Positions 34,038 to 42,016 are shown, numbered from the stretch's first letter. The stretch is DNA of 64,000 nt from Flavobacterium agrisoli (GCF_016522065.1 NZ_JAEHFV010000005.1:186001-250000); one strand, 5' to 3'. Notes: a model not told the origin generated them from the sequence alone. Program-made: numbers and translations.

Positions 34038-35294
34038 TTAATCAAATTTGGTTTTTCGGAACCATTTGTCATTAAGAGAAAAGCCTAAACTGATATTAAA
34101 GTAGTTTTCTTGAACCAAGCCCGAATTGGTTGTTCCTTTTTTACCCAACTCTAAACCAAGATTAATATTAGAAAAAGTACCCACAATTGGAAAACCAGCT
34201 CCTAATGTCAGCGCAACATCATTTATTTCTTCCGAATTGATAATCAGACCTGATTTTTCATAACGAAAACCACCTCGGTACACAATTCGTTGAAAGTAAC
34301 TGGAAAAGGAATTGTAATTTGGGATATAATAACCCCCAACTGTATACTTTGCATAGTTATTATAAACCACACTAGAAATATTGGAAACATTGGTCGGATT
34401 TTCTAACTCGGATGCTCCCTGAAAAGTGGCTTGCGCTCCAATTAACCATTTTCTTTTTTCACCAATACCGGCACCGAAAGTAAATTTCCCAGGTACTTTT
34501 AAACCTACTTTTGAACGAGAAGAAGGCAAACTATCTACAACGGTAAAGTTGAAGTTGGCATCGTAAAAACCGGTTGAAATTTGACTCCAATTATCAGAAT
34601 TAACGTTGGCCGAAAAAGCATAACTAGCACTTCCGTAAAAGTTAAGCTTTTGTTTCAACTTGCGCTCATACATGACACCCATATTAAAATTCACACCCGA
34701 TAATTCGGCCGAATTTTGTTGCTGCGATCCAATTGGCACTGTCGGAATAAACTCTACACTGGATGTTTCAATTTTACCAAAATTATATTGAACATCGGCA
34801 CCTACCGATAACCCATGGCTAATCATATAACCCATTCCTAAAAACACCTTATTTAAACCACCACTTCCGTTACTTCTTTTACTAGTAACCGAAGGATCAT
34901 CTGAAATAGATTGAATTTTGTAACCTACCGAAGAATAAGGTAACAATCCAAAAGCCATCCCGAATTTACCCATTGGTAATCCAACCGCTAAATAATCCAA
35001 TGTAAATTTATCTACGCTATCCGATTGGTCTTTCGCTTTTATTGTGGTAGTTCCGTAAGTTCCACCCAACGAAAAAGTAGTAAGTTTTAAAGAAGCATAA
35101 CTCGCCGGATTATCTACATTAAAATGAATACTATCCATTTCAACACCCAAACCACCCATTGCACGGTACTCTGCAGCACCTTTAAAACGAACATCGCCAA
35201 TACCAAAATAAGAATAAGGAGAAGAGGTACCCTCTTGTGCAAAAGAAACAAAAGACATCAGTAAGATTATGCTTACTATAATTTTTTTAATCAT
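34038..35294 (-). CDS. Outer-membrane beta-barrel protein (FadL/PorV-like)
   Basis: A 418-residue exported protein with signal MIKKIIVSIILLMSFVSFAQ and many alternating beta strands. The start of the mature protein, PYSYFGIGDVRFKGAAEYRAMGGLGVEMDS followed by NPASYA, resembles FadL-type and PorV-type flavobacterial outer-membrane proteins, where an early MGG...NPA segment is common. The C-terminal strand ends with the aromatic FNISLGFSLNDKWFRKTKFD, suited to the BAM machinery. The ligand is unknown. Its start overlaps the coaX stop by eight bases and lptC follows 45 bases later. Confidence 0.82.
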   Translation of the reverse strand: MIKKIIVSIILLMSFVSFAQEGTSSPYSYFGIGDVRFKGAAEYRAMGGLGVEMDSIHFNVDNPASYASLKLTTFSLGGTYGTTTIKAKDQSDSVDKFTLDYLAVGLPMGKFGMAFGLLPYSSVGYKIQSISDDPSVTSKRSNGSGGLNKVFLGMGYMISHGLSVGADVQYNFGKIETSSVEFIPTVPIGSQQQNSAELSGVNFNMGVMYERKLKQKLNFYGSASYAFSANVNSDNWSQISTGFYDANFNFTVVDSLPSSRSKVGLKVPGKFTFGAGIGEKRKWLIGAQATFQGASELENPTNVSNISSVVYNNYAKYTVGGYYIPNYNSFSSYFQRIVYRGGFRYEKSGLIINSEEINDVALTLGAGFPIVGTFSNINLGLELGKKGTTNSGLVQENYFNISLGFSLNDKWFRKTKFD

Positions 35295-36021
35295 TGTTGA
35301 GCTTGTATAGATATAATTGGTTCAAACTTTCTAAAAGAAAATTAGAATTGGCAAATATGGTATTTTTTAATCGTTTAGCCAAAAAATCTGTATCGCCACC
35401 CGTTAAAATTATGATAAAATTTGAAAACGATTGGGCATATTCATCTATAAATCCCGCAATCTCATAGACCAATCCGTTCACTATCCCAGAATGTATCGAC
35501 TGATGGGTTGAATTACCAATAAAATGGGATGGCTTTTCTACTACTAACAACGGTAATTTAGCAGTAAAATTATGCAGACTTTCATAACGCAAGCGCAAAC
35601 CAGGCGATATAGCTCCCCCTCGATATTGATCATCGGCATCTACAAAATCATAGGTCACACAAGTTCCTGCATCTATAATTAATCTGTTTTTCTTAGGATA
35701 TAACAAAGTGGCTCCGGCAGCTAGAACCATTCGATCAACTCCTAAAGTTGTAGGTGTAGCATATAAATTTTGAAAAGGCAACACATCTTGATGACTAAAA
35801 AAATGAACTATGAGCCGATTTTCCCATTCCAAAAAAGCCTTTTTATCTATTTTACCCACCGAGGCAACTACCAAATGAGCCATATTTTTATTTTTTTTTA
35901 AAATTTTTTCAATTTCTTTTTGGAGCAGTTCCGGCTGAAAAACAAAAACCTCTAACAGAGTATCCTCCTCAAAGACAGCCGCTTTGATTCGTGTATTTCC
36001 CACATCAATTGCTAAAACCAT
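35287..36021 (-). CDS. coaX: Type III pantothenate kinase
   Basis: A 244-residue cytoplasmic enzyme that phosphorylates pantothenate in the first step of coenzyme A synthesis. The ASKHA-fold motifs are DVGNTRIKAAVFEED (phosphate loop, residues 5-19), GVDRMVLAAGA (about 98-108), IIDAGTCVTYDFV (about 116-128) and the C-terminal ILTGGDTDFLAKRL. Type III enzymes need a monovalent cation and resist CoA feedback, as known for the family. It is the first gene of the minus-strand envelope operon; the tRNA-Phe promoter lies upstream on the opposite strand. Confidence 0.95.
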   Translation of the reverse strand: MVLAIDVGNTRIKAAVFEEDTLLEVFVFQPELLQKEIEKILKKNKNMAHLVVASVGKIDKKAFLEWENRLIVHFFSHQDVLPFQNLYATPTTLGVDRMVLAAGATLLYPKKNRLIIDAGTCVTYDFVDADDQYRGGAISPGLRLRYESLHNFTAKLPLLVVEKPSHFIGNSTHQSIHSGIVNGLVYEIAGFIDEYAQSFSNFIIILTGGDTDFLAKRLKNTIFANSNFLLESLNQLYLYKLNND

Positions 36022-36072
36022 ATTTGCTTATTTGTGAAAGCGAAGGTACGAATAGATTTTTTTTTAAAATTG

Positions 36073-36104
36073 TTTTGGATAAACTAAAAATCGTTCTATA
36101 TTTG
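36073..36104 (+). promoter_or_regulatory. Promoter of tRNA-Phe
   Basis: A TTTTG (36073-36077) and TATATTTG (36097-36104) are separated by 19 bases, an almost ideal Bacteroidota -33/-7 pair; the tRNA begins 17 bases later. Confidence 0.8.
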
Positions 36105-36120
36105 CACCCGCAACAAGCAA

Positions 36121-36193
36121 GGTACCTTAGCTCAGTTGGTAGAGCAATGGACTGAAAATCCATGTGTCCCTGGTTCGAACCCTGGAGGTACCA
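36121..36193 (+). tRNA. tRNA-Phe (anticodon GAA)
   Basis: The acceptor arms GGTACCT and AGGTACC pair fully; the D arm TAGCTCAGTTGGTAGAGC, the anticodon stem ATGGA/TCCAT with loop CTGAAAA, and the T arm GGTTCGAACC are all present. The anticodon GAA reads Phe codons. The 3' CCA is not encoded. Confidence 0.97.
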
Positions 36194-36195
36194 CA

Positions 36196-36224
36196 AAAAC
36201 CCACTCAAACCGAGTGGGTTTTTT
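36196..36224 (+). terminator. Terminator after tRNA-Phe
   Basis: AACCCACTC and GAGTGGGTT pair around a short loop and are followed by a T run. Confidence 0.9.
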
Positions 36225-36344
36225 GGTTTTATTATTTTCCTAAAATAAAGAAATCAGGAATCAGTTTCAAAACGGATCAGGTTTAAAAGTCACGAATTTT
36301 GCAATTGGGGATTATGCAAAAAGATTAGATAATCTATTTTTGAA

Positions 36345-36391
36345 TAAAAAAAAATCCTTTAACCGTTTACTTAAAACGTTTAAAGGATTTC
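36345..36391 (-). terminator. Terminator after tRNA-Leu
   Basis: AAATCCTTTA...GTTT and AAAC..TAAAGGATTT pair on the minus strand just after the tRNA 3' end and run into a stretch of nine T. Confidence 0.85.
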
Positions 36392-36396
36392 TAAAG

Positions 36397-36478
36397 TGCG
36401 GATAATAGGACTCGAACCTACACGCCTTGCGGCACCAGATCCTAAGTCTGGCACGTCTACCAATTTCGCCATATCCGC
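36397..36478 (-). tRNA. tRNA-Leu (anticodon TAG)
   Basis: An 82-base type II tRNA on the minus strand. The acceptor GCGGATA pairs with TATCCGC, and the anticodon stem CCAGA/TCTGG encloses loop CTTAGGA, giving anticodon TAG. The variable arm TGCCGCAAGGCG and the T arm GGTTCGAGTCC fit a leucine tRNA. CCA is not encoded. Confidence 0.95.
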
Positions 36479-36545
36479 TTAAATGGCTTTGTCATTTTCG
36501 ATCCTTCTTAAAGAAACCGAAGGAATGATTTAGCGTTTGTGGGTG

Positions 36546-36575
36546 CAAAGATAATCATATCTTCTAACATTCAAA
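36546..36575 (-). promoter_or_regulatory. Promoter of tRNA-Leu
   Basis: Read on the minus strand, TTTG (36572-36575) and TATCTTTG (36546-36553) are 18 bases apart. This leaves a leader of about 60 bases before the mature tRNA. Confidence 0.7.
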
Positions 36576-36632
36576 GGATTTTTTTAAAAAAATAGTTTTT
36601 AGATTTTTTGTATTTTTGAAATATCTAAAAAA

Positions 36633-38027
36633 ATGGAAATGGAAATTATAAAATCGTACATTCAACAACATAAAAACCGTTTTATTGACGAATTAATAGA
36701 ATTGCTCAAAATCCCTTCGGTGAGCGCCGATGCAGCATATTCACAAGATGTAATTGATACTTCTGAAGCTGTAAAAATAAGCTTAGAAAAGGCAGGTTGT
36801 GATAAAGTAGAAATTTGTGAAACAGCAGGCTATCCTATAGTGTATGGCGAAAAAATAATCGACCCCAATTTGCCAACAGTTTTGGTTTACGGGCATTATG
36901 ATGTGCAACCGCCAGACCCAATTGATCTTTGGACTTCGCCTCCTTTTGAACCCGTTATTAAAAAAACCGAAAAACATCCTGATGGTGCTATTTTTGCACG
37001 AGGTGCCTGCGATGATAAAGGACAAATGTACATGCATGTAAAAGCTTTTGAATTGATGATGCAAACCAATTCGCTTCCGTGTAATGTTAAATTTATGATT
37101 GAAGGAGAAGAAGAAGTAGGAAGTGTCAACTTAAAAACCTTTGTCGAAAACAACCAAGAAAAACTTAAAAACGATGTGATTTTGATTTCCGACACTGGAA
37201 TGATTTCCAACCAACAACCTTCGATTACCACAGGTTTGCGTGGTTTGAGTTATGTAGAGGTTGAAGTTACAGGACCAAATCGTGACTTACATTCCGGATT
37301 ATACGGCGGCGCTGTTGCTAATCCTATCAATATATTAGCCAAAATGATAGCCCAATTGCACGACGAAAACAACCACATTACCATTCCTGGTTTTTATGAT
37401 AATGTAGAAGAGTTGTCTTTAGAAGAAAGAGCTGAGATGGCCAAAGCGCCTTTTAATTTAGAAGATTATAAAAAAGCGCTCGACTTACATGAGGTTTATG
37501 GCGAAGCAGGCTATGTAACCAACGAAAGAAATTCCATTCGCCCAACTTTGGATGTCAATGGTATTTGGGGCGGCTACACTGGCGAAGGTGCAAAAACGGT
37601 TATTGCCAGCAAAGCTTTTGCAAAAATATCGATGCGTTTAGTTCCAAATCAAGACTGGGAAGAAATTACAACACTATTCACTAATCACTTTACAAGCCTT
37701 GCTCCAGCTGGAGTTACCGTAAAAGTTACACCGCACCACGGCGGACAAGGATATGTTACACCTATCGATAGTATTGGTTATCTAGCAGCCAATAAAGCCT
37801 ATACCGAAACTTTTGGAGTTCCTGCTATACCGGTACGATCTGGCGGAAGCATTCCTATTGTGGCTTTGTTTGAAAAAGAGTTAAAAAGCAAAACTATCTT
37901 AATGGGATTTGGTCTTGATAGCGATGCCATACATTCTCCAAATGAACACTTCGGAATATTTAATTTCTTAAAAGGAATCGAAACCATTCCCTTGTTCTAC
38001 AAGTATTTTGTGGAGCTATCAAAGTAG
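36633..38027 (+). CDS. M20-family dipeptidase / metallopeptidase
   Basis: A 464-residue cytoplasmic di-zinc peptidase of the M20 family (carnosinase/CNDP-like dipeptidases). The metal site residues can be seen: LVYGHYDVQPPD (first His and Asp, about 90), ARGACDDKGQMYMHV (bridging Asp, about 129), IEGEEEVGS (catalytic Glu pair, about 165), LISDTGM and the C-terminal DAIHSPNEHFG with the last His. A dimerisation lid lies between about 215 and 370. Two in-frame ATGs, 36633 and 36639, are equally good starts. A TATTTTTG -7-like box sits 14 bases upstream (36611-36618) without a good -33. Exact substrate is unknown; it could finish breakdown of peptides. Confidence 0.93.
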   Translation: MEMEIIKSYIQQHKNRFIDELIELLKIPSVSADAAYSQDVIDTSEAVKISLEKAGCDKVEICETAGYPIVYGEKIIDPNLPTVLVYGHYDVQPPDPIDLWTSPPFEPVIKKTEKHPDGAIFARGACDDKGQMYMHVKAFELMMQTNSLPCNVKFMIEGEEEVGSVNLKTFVENNQEKLKNDVILISDTGMISNQQPSITTGLRGLSYVEVEVTGPNRDLHSGLYGGAVANPINILAKMIAQLHDENNHITIPGFYDNVEELSLEERAEMAKAPFNLEDYKKALDLHEVYGEAGYVTNERNSIRPTLDVNGIWGGYTGEGAKTVIASKAFAKISMRLVPNQDWEEITTLFTNHFTSLAPAGVTVKVTPHHGGQGYVTPIDSIGYLAANKAYTETFGVPAIPVRSGGSIPIVALFEKELKSKTILMGFGLDSDAIHSPNEHFGIFNFLKGIETIPLFYKYFVELSK

Positions 38028-38071
38028 TTTTTAGATCAAAGTTTACTACGATTGTTTAATTAAAATTTATA

Positions 38072-38110
38072 AAAGTTCGCAAAGCTTCAGCATAAAGCTT
38101 TGCGAACTTT
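38072..38110 (+). terminator. Long perfect hairpin after the M20 peptidase gene
   Basis: AAAGTTCGCAAAGCTT and AAGCTTTGCGAACTTT form a perfect 16-bp stem with a seven-base loop, 44 bases after the stop codon. The T tract after it is short (TTT, then GCGTTT), so termination is likely but not certain. Confidence 0.7.
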
Positions 38111-38240
38111 GCGTTTATAAACGTGGTTCCTAATCTACGACCCAAAAACCTGGTTTTTCTAAATCGGGAGATGCTGCTCCGACCCCTGCCACAAAATCAC
38201 GTTTCATAGCCACTTAATTATAAAATAGTTACAAAAATAT

Positions 38241-38293
38241 TTTGATATTACTTTTTTTACTCTACATTTGTAGAATACATTCTTATTTTGTAG
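38241..38293 (+). promoter_or_regulatory. Promoter with overlapping BlaI-type operator
   Basis: TTTG at 38241-38244 and TACATTTG at 38263-38270 form a Bacteroidota promoter with an 18-base gap. The -7 box lies inside the dyad CTACA-TT-TGTAG (38262-38273), which fits the TACA...TGTA operators known for BlaI/MecI/CopY repressors. A second TTTGTAGAATA (38287-38297) repeats the same sequence exactly 20 bp downstream. Repressor binding here would mask the -7 box of the operon that encodes the BlaI homologue, so autoregulation is likely. Confidence 0.7.
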
Positions 38294-38310
38294 AATAAAA
38301 AATACTAACT

Positions 38311-38724
38311 ATGCGTAAAATTGTATCTTTAATTCTCTTACTCCAACTTTTTGGTAGTTGTAAAATTAACCAAACTAAAAATGGTTTAAAAACAGGAAAA
38401 TGGATAACCGAAGAAACATTTTTCAATACAGTTTCAAAATCCATTGGAAAATATAAAAAAGGTGAGAAAAAAGGAACCTGGAACTATTCGTACAAAGACA
38501 GAGTAACATTAACTGAAAAATATAAAAAAGACATCTGCTTTATAATCGAATACCATAATACTGGGAAAATCAGAGCTACTGGTCAGAAAAAAAAATACAA
38601 AGACAGTATAAAATCTGAATGGCTACCCACTGGAGAATGGAAGTTTTACGACTCCGAGGGTGTACCATTAGGTACAAAAATTTATGACAAAGGAATTCCG
38701 ATACAAGAAACATACACCGAATAA
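38311..38724 (+). CDS. MORN-repeat-like lipoprotein, first gene of BlaI/M56 operon
   Basis: A 137-residue predicted lipoprotein: MRKIVSLILLLQLFGSC gives a lipobox Cys at residue 17. The mature part repeats a GxxxGxW pattern (NGLKTGKWITEE, KGEKKGTWNYSY, PTGEWKFYDSEG), as in MORN-type proteins and the YwqK family. Such repeats form beta hairpins; function is unknown. It is the promoter-proximal gene, with the BlaI-type repressor gene starting ten bases after its stop and the M56 peptidase gene next. It could be the output or the substrate of that signalling pair; this is inference from position. Confidence 0.75.
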   Translation: MRKIVSLILLLQLFGSCKINQTKNGLKTGKWITEETFFNTVSKSIGKYKKGEKKGTWNYSYKDRVTLTEKYKKDICFIIEYHNTGKIRATGQKKKYKDSIKSEWLPTGEWKFYDSEGVPLGTKIYDKGIPIQETYTE

Positions 38725-38734
38725 AAAAATTAAC

Positions 38735-39106
38735 ATGCAACTATCCAACTCAGAAGAACAATTAATGGAACATCTTTGGACGCTTGAAAAAGCTTTCATG
38801 AAAGATTTATTAGAAGCATATCCCGAACCAAAGCCAGCAACAACAACCGTTGCTACTTTGCTAAAACGCATGATTGACAAAAAATTTGTGGCTTATGCTG
38901 AATATGGAAATTCAAGAGAATACTTTCCTTTAGTCAAAAAAACGGATTATTTCTCTAAACACGTCAACGGATTAATTAAAGATTTTTTTAATAATTCGGC
39001 TTCACAATTTGCATCTTTCTTTACTACCGAAACCAATTTAAGCACTTTGGAATTGGAAGAACTCAAAAAAATAATCGACAGTCAAATTCAAAAAAAGAAA
39101 AAATGA
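38735..39106 (+). CDS. BlaI/MecI/CopY-family transcriptional repressor
   Basis: A 123-residue winged-helix repressor. I start it at ATG 38735 (MQLSNSEEQLMEHLW), the family's usual beginning; the frame is open 17 codons further upstream but overlaps the lipoprotein gene and is not family-like. The DNA-binding part includes FMKDLLEA and PATTTVATLLKRMIDKKFVAYAEYGNSREYFPLV (about 25-70), and the C-terminal helix dimerises. In known systems an M56 membrane protease inactivates this repressor on sensing a signal. The next gene encodes such a protease and overlaps by ATGA. The operator at 38262-38273 is its probable target. Confidence 0.93.
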   Translation: MQLSNSEEQLMEHLWTLEKAFMKDLLEAYPEPKPATTTVATLLKRMIDKKFVAYAEYGNSREYFPLVKKTDYFSKHVNGLIKDFFNNSASQFASFFTTETNLSTLELEELKKIIDSQIQKKKK

Positions 39107-40560
39107 TAGCTTTCTTACTTAAATCGACAATTTCATTGGGTATTTTACTAGCGGTTTATCATTTACTGCTAGAAAAAGAAAAAATACACCAATTCAATAG
39201 ATTCTATTTGCTGGGCAGCCTACTCATTTCCTTAACTATTCCGTTCATCACAATTGAAATAGTTCAGGAAGTAACCACAATCGCAACCAATCAAAAGCTA
39301 ACTTTTGAACAAGGAACTGCTACTGTCGTACTTGAAAATAGTTCAAATTATTATCAACTCTCAATTTTAGCGCTTTACACTGCGATTACGTTTCTGCTTT
39401 TCGTTCGGTTTATTAAAAATTTGTATACTCTTATTAAAAAATCAAAAACAAATCCCACTTTATCACTTCAAAATGCTACACTTATTCTCGTTGAAGAACC
39501 CACTTTACCTTATACGTTTTTCAACAAAATTTATATCAATAAAGAAGATTATACCGAACGCAAAATAGAACCTGAATTATTTACCCACGAACTCATTCAT
39601 GTCAATCAGAAACACACTTTGGATATTTTGGTTGTTGAAGTTCTAAAAACTATTTTTTGGTTCAACCCGATATTTCGATATTATAAAAAAGCTATACAAC
39701 TCAATCACGAATTCCTAGCCGATGAGAAAGTTGTGCAATCCCATAAAAATGTTCCGTTTTACCAAAACTTGTTGCTCAGCAAAGCAAGCGCGAACCCAAC
39801 CTATTACTTGGCCAGTAATTTAAACTATTCTGTAACTAAAAAACGATTAATTATGATGACAATATCCACTTCTTCTAGTAAAAGTACGTTCAAAAAACTA
39901 CTTTTAATTCCGCTATTATCAGGAATTGTATTTTTGCTTTGTACCAAAACTGTTGCACAAGAAAGTACAAAAACAACAAAAAAATCAGGTTTGTACAACA
40001 CCTATTATAGCAATACCACTTTTAAAATAAAAGATGAAAAAGGAAAAGTTGTTGCCGAAAAAAAATACAACGAGCTAACGCCTGCAGAACAAAATGTAGC
40101 ACCAAATGTCTTTGACGGATTAAAGTTCCCGCCTACCAAAGAAGAGCTAGAAAAAAAATTAGAAAAAGGCGGTCCTGAAACCGTAGAAATCGATTTGTAC
40201 GATCCAAAAAATCAGAAAACTAAAAAAGAAGAAGGGGCGACTTACAACGTAACCGAGCTCACTGAAAAACCCTACTATCCAGAAGGAATTGAAGCTTTTT
40301 ATAAATTTGTTGGTGAAAATTATAAAATGCCTGTCACTCCAAATGATGTAAACCTAAAAGGAAAAGTATATGTTACTTTCATGGTTGAAAAAGACGGGTC
40401 ACTATCTGATTTCAAAATTTTAAGAGACATTGGTTATGGAACGGGTGACGAAGCAGTAAGAGTATTAAAACTTTGCCCAAATTGGGTTCCCGGAAAAGTG
40501 AATGGTGAAGCTGTTAAAACCATGTACAGCCTACCAATATCGATTCAGTCCAAAGTATAG
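39103..40560 (+). CDS. BlaR1-like M56 metallopeptidase fused to a TonB C-terminal domain
   Basis: A 485-residue membrane protein. Helices lie at about 2-20, 34-52, 84-103 and 264-282. The zinc site is THELIHVNQKH (HExxH, residues 162-166) with a downstream Glu in NHEFLADEKV (about 203-208). Unlike BlaR1 and MecR1 it has no penicillin-binding sensor domain; after the last helix comes a linker and a TonB C-terminal fold (about 390-485) with GKVYVTFMVEKDGSLSDFKI and CPNWVPGKVNGEAV. Such fusions recur in Bacteroidota. It probably senses an envelope signal, perhaps through TonB-domain contact, and cleaves the adjacent repressor. It overlaps the repressor gene by four bases. Confidence 0.9.
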   Translation: MIAFLLKSTISLGILLAVYHLLLEKEKIHQFNRFYLLGSLLISLTIPFITIEIVQEVTTIATNQKLTFEQGTATVVLENSSNYYQLSILALYTAITFLLFVRFIKNLYTLIKKSKTNPTLSLQNATLILVEEPTLPYTFFNKIYINKEDYTERKIEPELFTHELIHVNQKHTLDILVVEVLKTIFWFNPIFRYYKKAIQLNHEFLADEKVVQSHKNVPFYQNLLLSKASANPTYYLASNLNYSVTKKRLIMMTISTSSSKSTFKKLLLIPLLSGIVFLLCTKTVAQESTKTTKKSGLYNTYYSNTTFKIKDEKGKVVAEKKYNELTPAEQNVAPNVFDGLKFPPTKEELEKKLEKGGPETVEIDLYDPKNQKTKKEEGATYNVTELTEKPYYPEGIEAFYKFVGENYKMPVTPNDVNLKGKVYVTFMVEKDGSLSDFKILRDIGYGTGDEAVRVLKLCPNWVPGKVNGEAVKTMYSLPISIQSKV

Positions 40561-40571
40561 TAAGTAAAAAA

Positions 40572-40601
40572 AATCCGCTTCTATGGCAGGAGAAGCGGAT
40601 T
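40572..40601 (+). terminator. Terminator of the BlaI/M56 operon
   Basis: AATCCGCTTCT and AGAAGCGGATT pair around a seven-base loop 12 bases after the M56 stop. The T tract is weak; flanking A residues make it equally usable for the convergent minus-strand remnant. Confidence 0.7.
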
Positions 40602-40626
40602 ATTAACAAACTAAAAAAATCTAAAA

Positions 40627-41046
40627 TTATTGGGTAACTATTTTATCGGGATCGTATCCGAAATAATTTAATTTTTGTTCTCTGAACAATACACCATATT
40701 GTTCTAATTCTTTCAAAATAGGCAAGTACACTTCTTTGGTAATCGGCAATTGAACTCCTGTTGTTGAAATTTTATTATTGAGAATGAGTAAAGTTGCCAT
40801 AGCTACTGTTAAACCGACCGTTTTTGCCATCGCGGTGTAAGTTTGATCGTCACCCAAACAAACCATTTTCGAATCGATTTGTTTCTTTTCGCCGTTGAGT
40901 TCGTAACCCAATTTATGGTACATCACGATCATGTCTTTATCATTGGGAGCTAATGTCCAACTTTGTTTAAATATTTTTGAAGAATTTGTATTGGTATTGT
41001 CTTTGGTAATTCCAATTTTTTTAATGTCAAGCAATTTTATTTTGAT
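40627..41046 (-). pseudogene. Truncated saccharopine dehydrogenase (C-terminal fragment)
   Basis: About 138 residues match the C-terminal third of saccharopine dehydrogenase-type oxidoreductases (lysine metabolism): SWTLAPNDKDMIVMYHKLGYE, LNGEKKQIDSKMVCLGDDQTYTA, GVQLPITKEVYLPILKELEQYG and a FGYDPD end. The N-terminal Rossmann domain and substrate domain are missing. Upstream, the frame runs antisense through the rluB promoter and rluB 5' end, where the translated sequence is no longer family-like (Arg/Ser-rich). The fragment therefore lost its 5' part and has no plausible start. The C-terminal coding sequence is still open and well conserved, so the deletion may be recent. The junction lies close to 41046. 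Confidence 0.75.
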
Positions 41047-41059
41047 ACTGAATAAATGG

Positions 41060-41067
41060 TATCTTTG
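41060..41067 (+). promoter_or_regulatory. Putative rluB -7 box
   Basis: TATCTTTG matches TAnnTTTG, 45 bases before the rluB ATG, and sits just beyond the 5' break of the saccharopine dehydrogenase remnant. A TTTG 15 bases upstream (41041-41044) is a little close for a -33 box. Confidence 0.45.
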
Positions 41068-41112
41068 CAACCGGAGGCGATAAGCCCTAAATGATGACGA
41101 AATTACATTTTT

Positions 41113-42009
41113 ATGAACAACAAGGAAGGCAATAATAAAAGAGGAGGCTCGAGACCTAATAGCTCCAGACCGAGCTCTAACAAGCCCAAACCGCCCATGC
41201 CCAAGCGTGCACAAGGCCCTAAAAAAGCCAAACCAACGGGTAATCTAGCCGAAGAAGAAGCTAAAAAACCCAATCAAGCTCCTAAAAGACAAAAGGCAGC
41301 CGATGAAATGCGCTTAAACAAATACATTTCCAATTCGGGAGTATGTTCGCGTCGTGATGCCGATATTTATATTCAATCTGGAAATGTAAAAGTAAACGGC
41401 GTTCCAGTTACCGAAATGGGTTATTTGGTAAAAAGTACCGATGTGGTCAACTTTGACGGGGTAACTTTAAATCCGGAGAAAAAAGAATACATTTTATTAA
41501 ACAAACCCAAAAACTTTACTACGGCTTTAGACGAAGGTCAGGAACACCGCCATGTTTTAGAGTTGGTGCGTGGTGCGACATCGGCTAAAATTGCAGCAGT
41601 GGGGCGTATGGATAAAAACACTACTGGTTTGTTGTTGTTTACTAACGACACCGATATGCTTCGTAAATTCACTATTCCGAATCAAAAATCGTCTAAAATT
41701 TACCAGGTTTCTTTAGATAAAAATTTGAAGTTTGAAGACTTGGAAAAAATAAGCAAGGGCGTCTTTTTAGACGGACATCGAATTGCGGTTGATGAAGTGA
41801 GTTATATTGAAAACGAGCCGAAAAGCGAAATTGGATTAAAATTGCGTTCGGCCAATGTAAAAGTGGTTCGCGCTATTTTTGAAAATGCCGGATACGATGT
41901 GCTGCGAATTGATCGTGTATCTTTTGCTGGCTTGACCAAAAAGAATTTACCAAGAGGCAATTGGCGCTTTTTAACCGATCAAGAAGTCATCAATTTGAAA
42001 AATATTTAA
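41113..42009 (+). CDS. rluB: RluB-type 23S rRNA pseudouridine synthase with basic N-terminal extension
   Basis: A 298-residue pseudouridine synthase of the RsuA/RluB/RluE/RluF family, modifying ribosomal RNA. Residues about 1-62 are a low-complexity extension rich in Lys, Pro, Ser and Asn that probably contacts RNA. An S4 RNA-binding domain follows (about 64-125, MRLNKYISNSGVCSRRDAD), then the catalytic domain with Asp in GRMDKNTTGLLLFTND (about 158-172; many relatives have GRLD) and NVKVVRAIFENAGYDVLRIDRVSFAG. RluB, RluE and RluF cannot be told apart with certainty; RluB is the usual name for this architecture. Confidence 0.88.
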   Translation: MNNKEGNNKRGGSRPNSSRPSSNKPKPPMPKRAQGPKKAKPTGNLAEEEAKKPNQAPKRQKAADEMRLNKYISNSGVCSRRDADIYIQSGNVKVNGVPVTEMGYLVKSTDVVNFDGVTLNPEKKEYILLNKPKNFTTALDEGQEHRHVLELVRGATSAKIAAVGRMDKNTTGLLLFTNDTDMLRKFTIPNQKSSKIYQVSLDKNLKFEDLEKISKGVFLDGHRIAVDEVSYIENEPKSEIGLKLRSANVKVVRAIFENAGYDVLRIDRVSFAGLTKKNLPRGNWRFLTDQEVINLKNI

Positions 42010-42016
42010 AAAAAGA

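Noticed and set aside
41047..41214. N-terminal 56 residues of the ORF containing the saccharopine dehydrogenase fragment
   Set aside because: They are antisense to the rluB promoter and coding start and show no family similarity; the gene is a truncated remnant.
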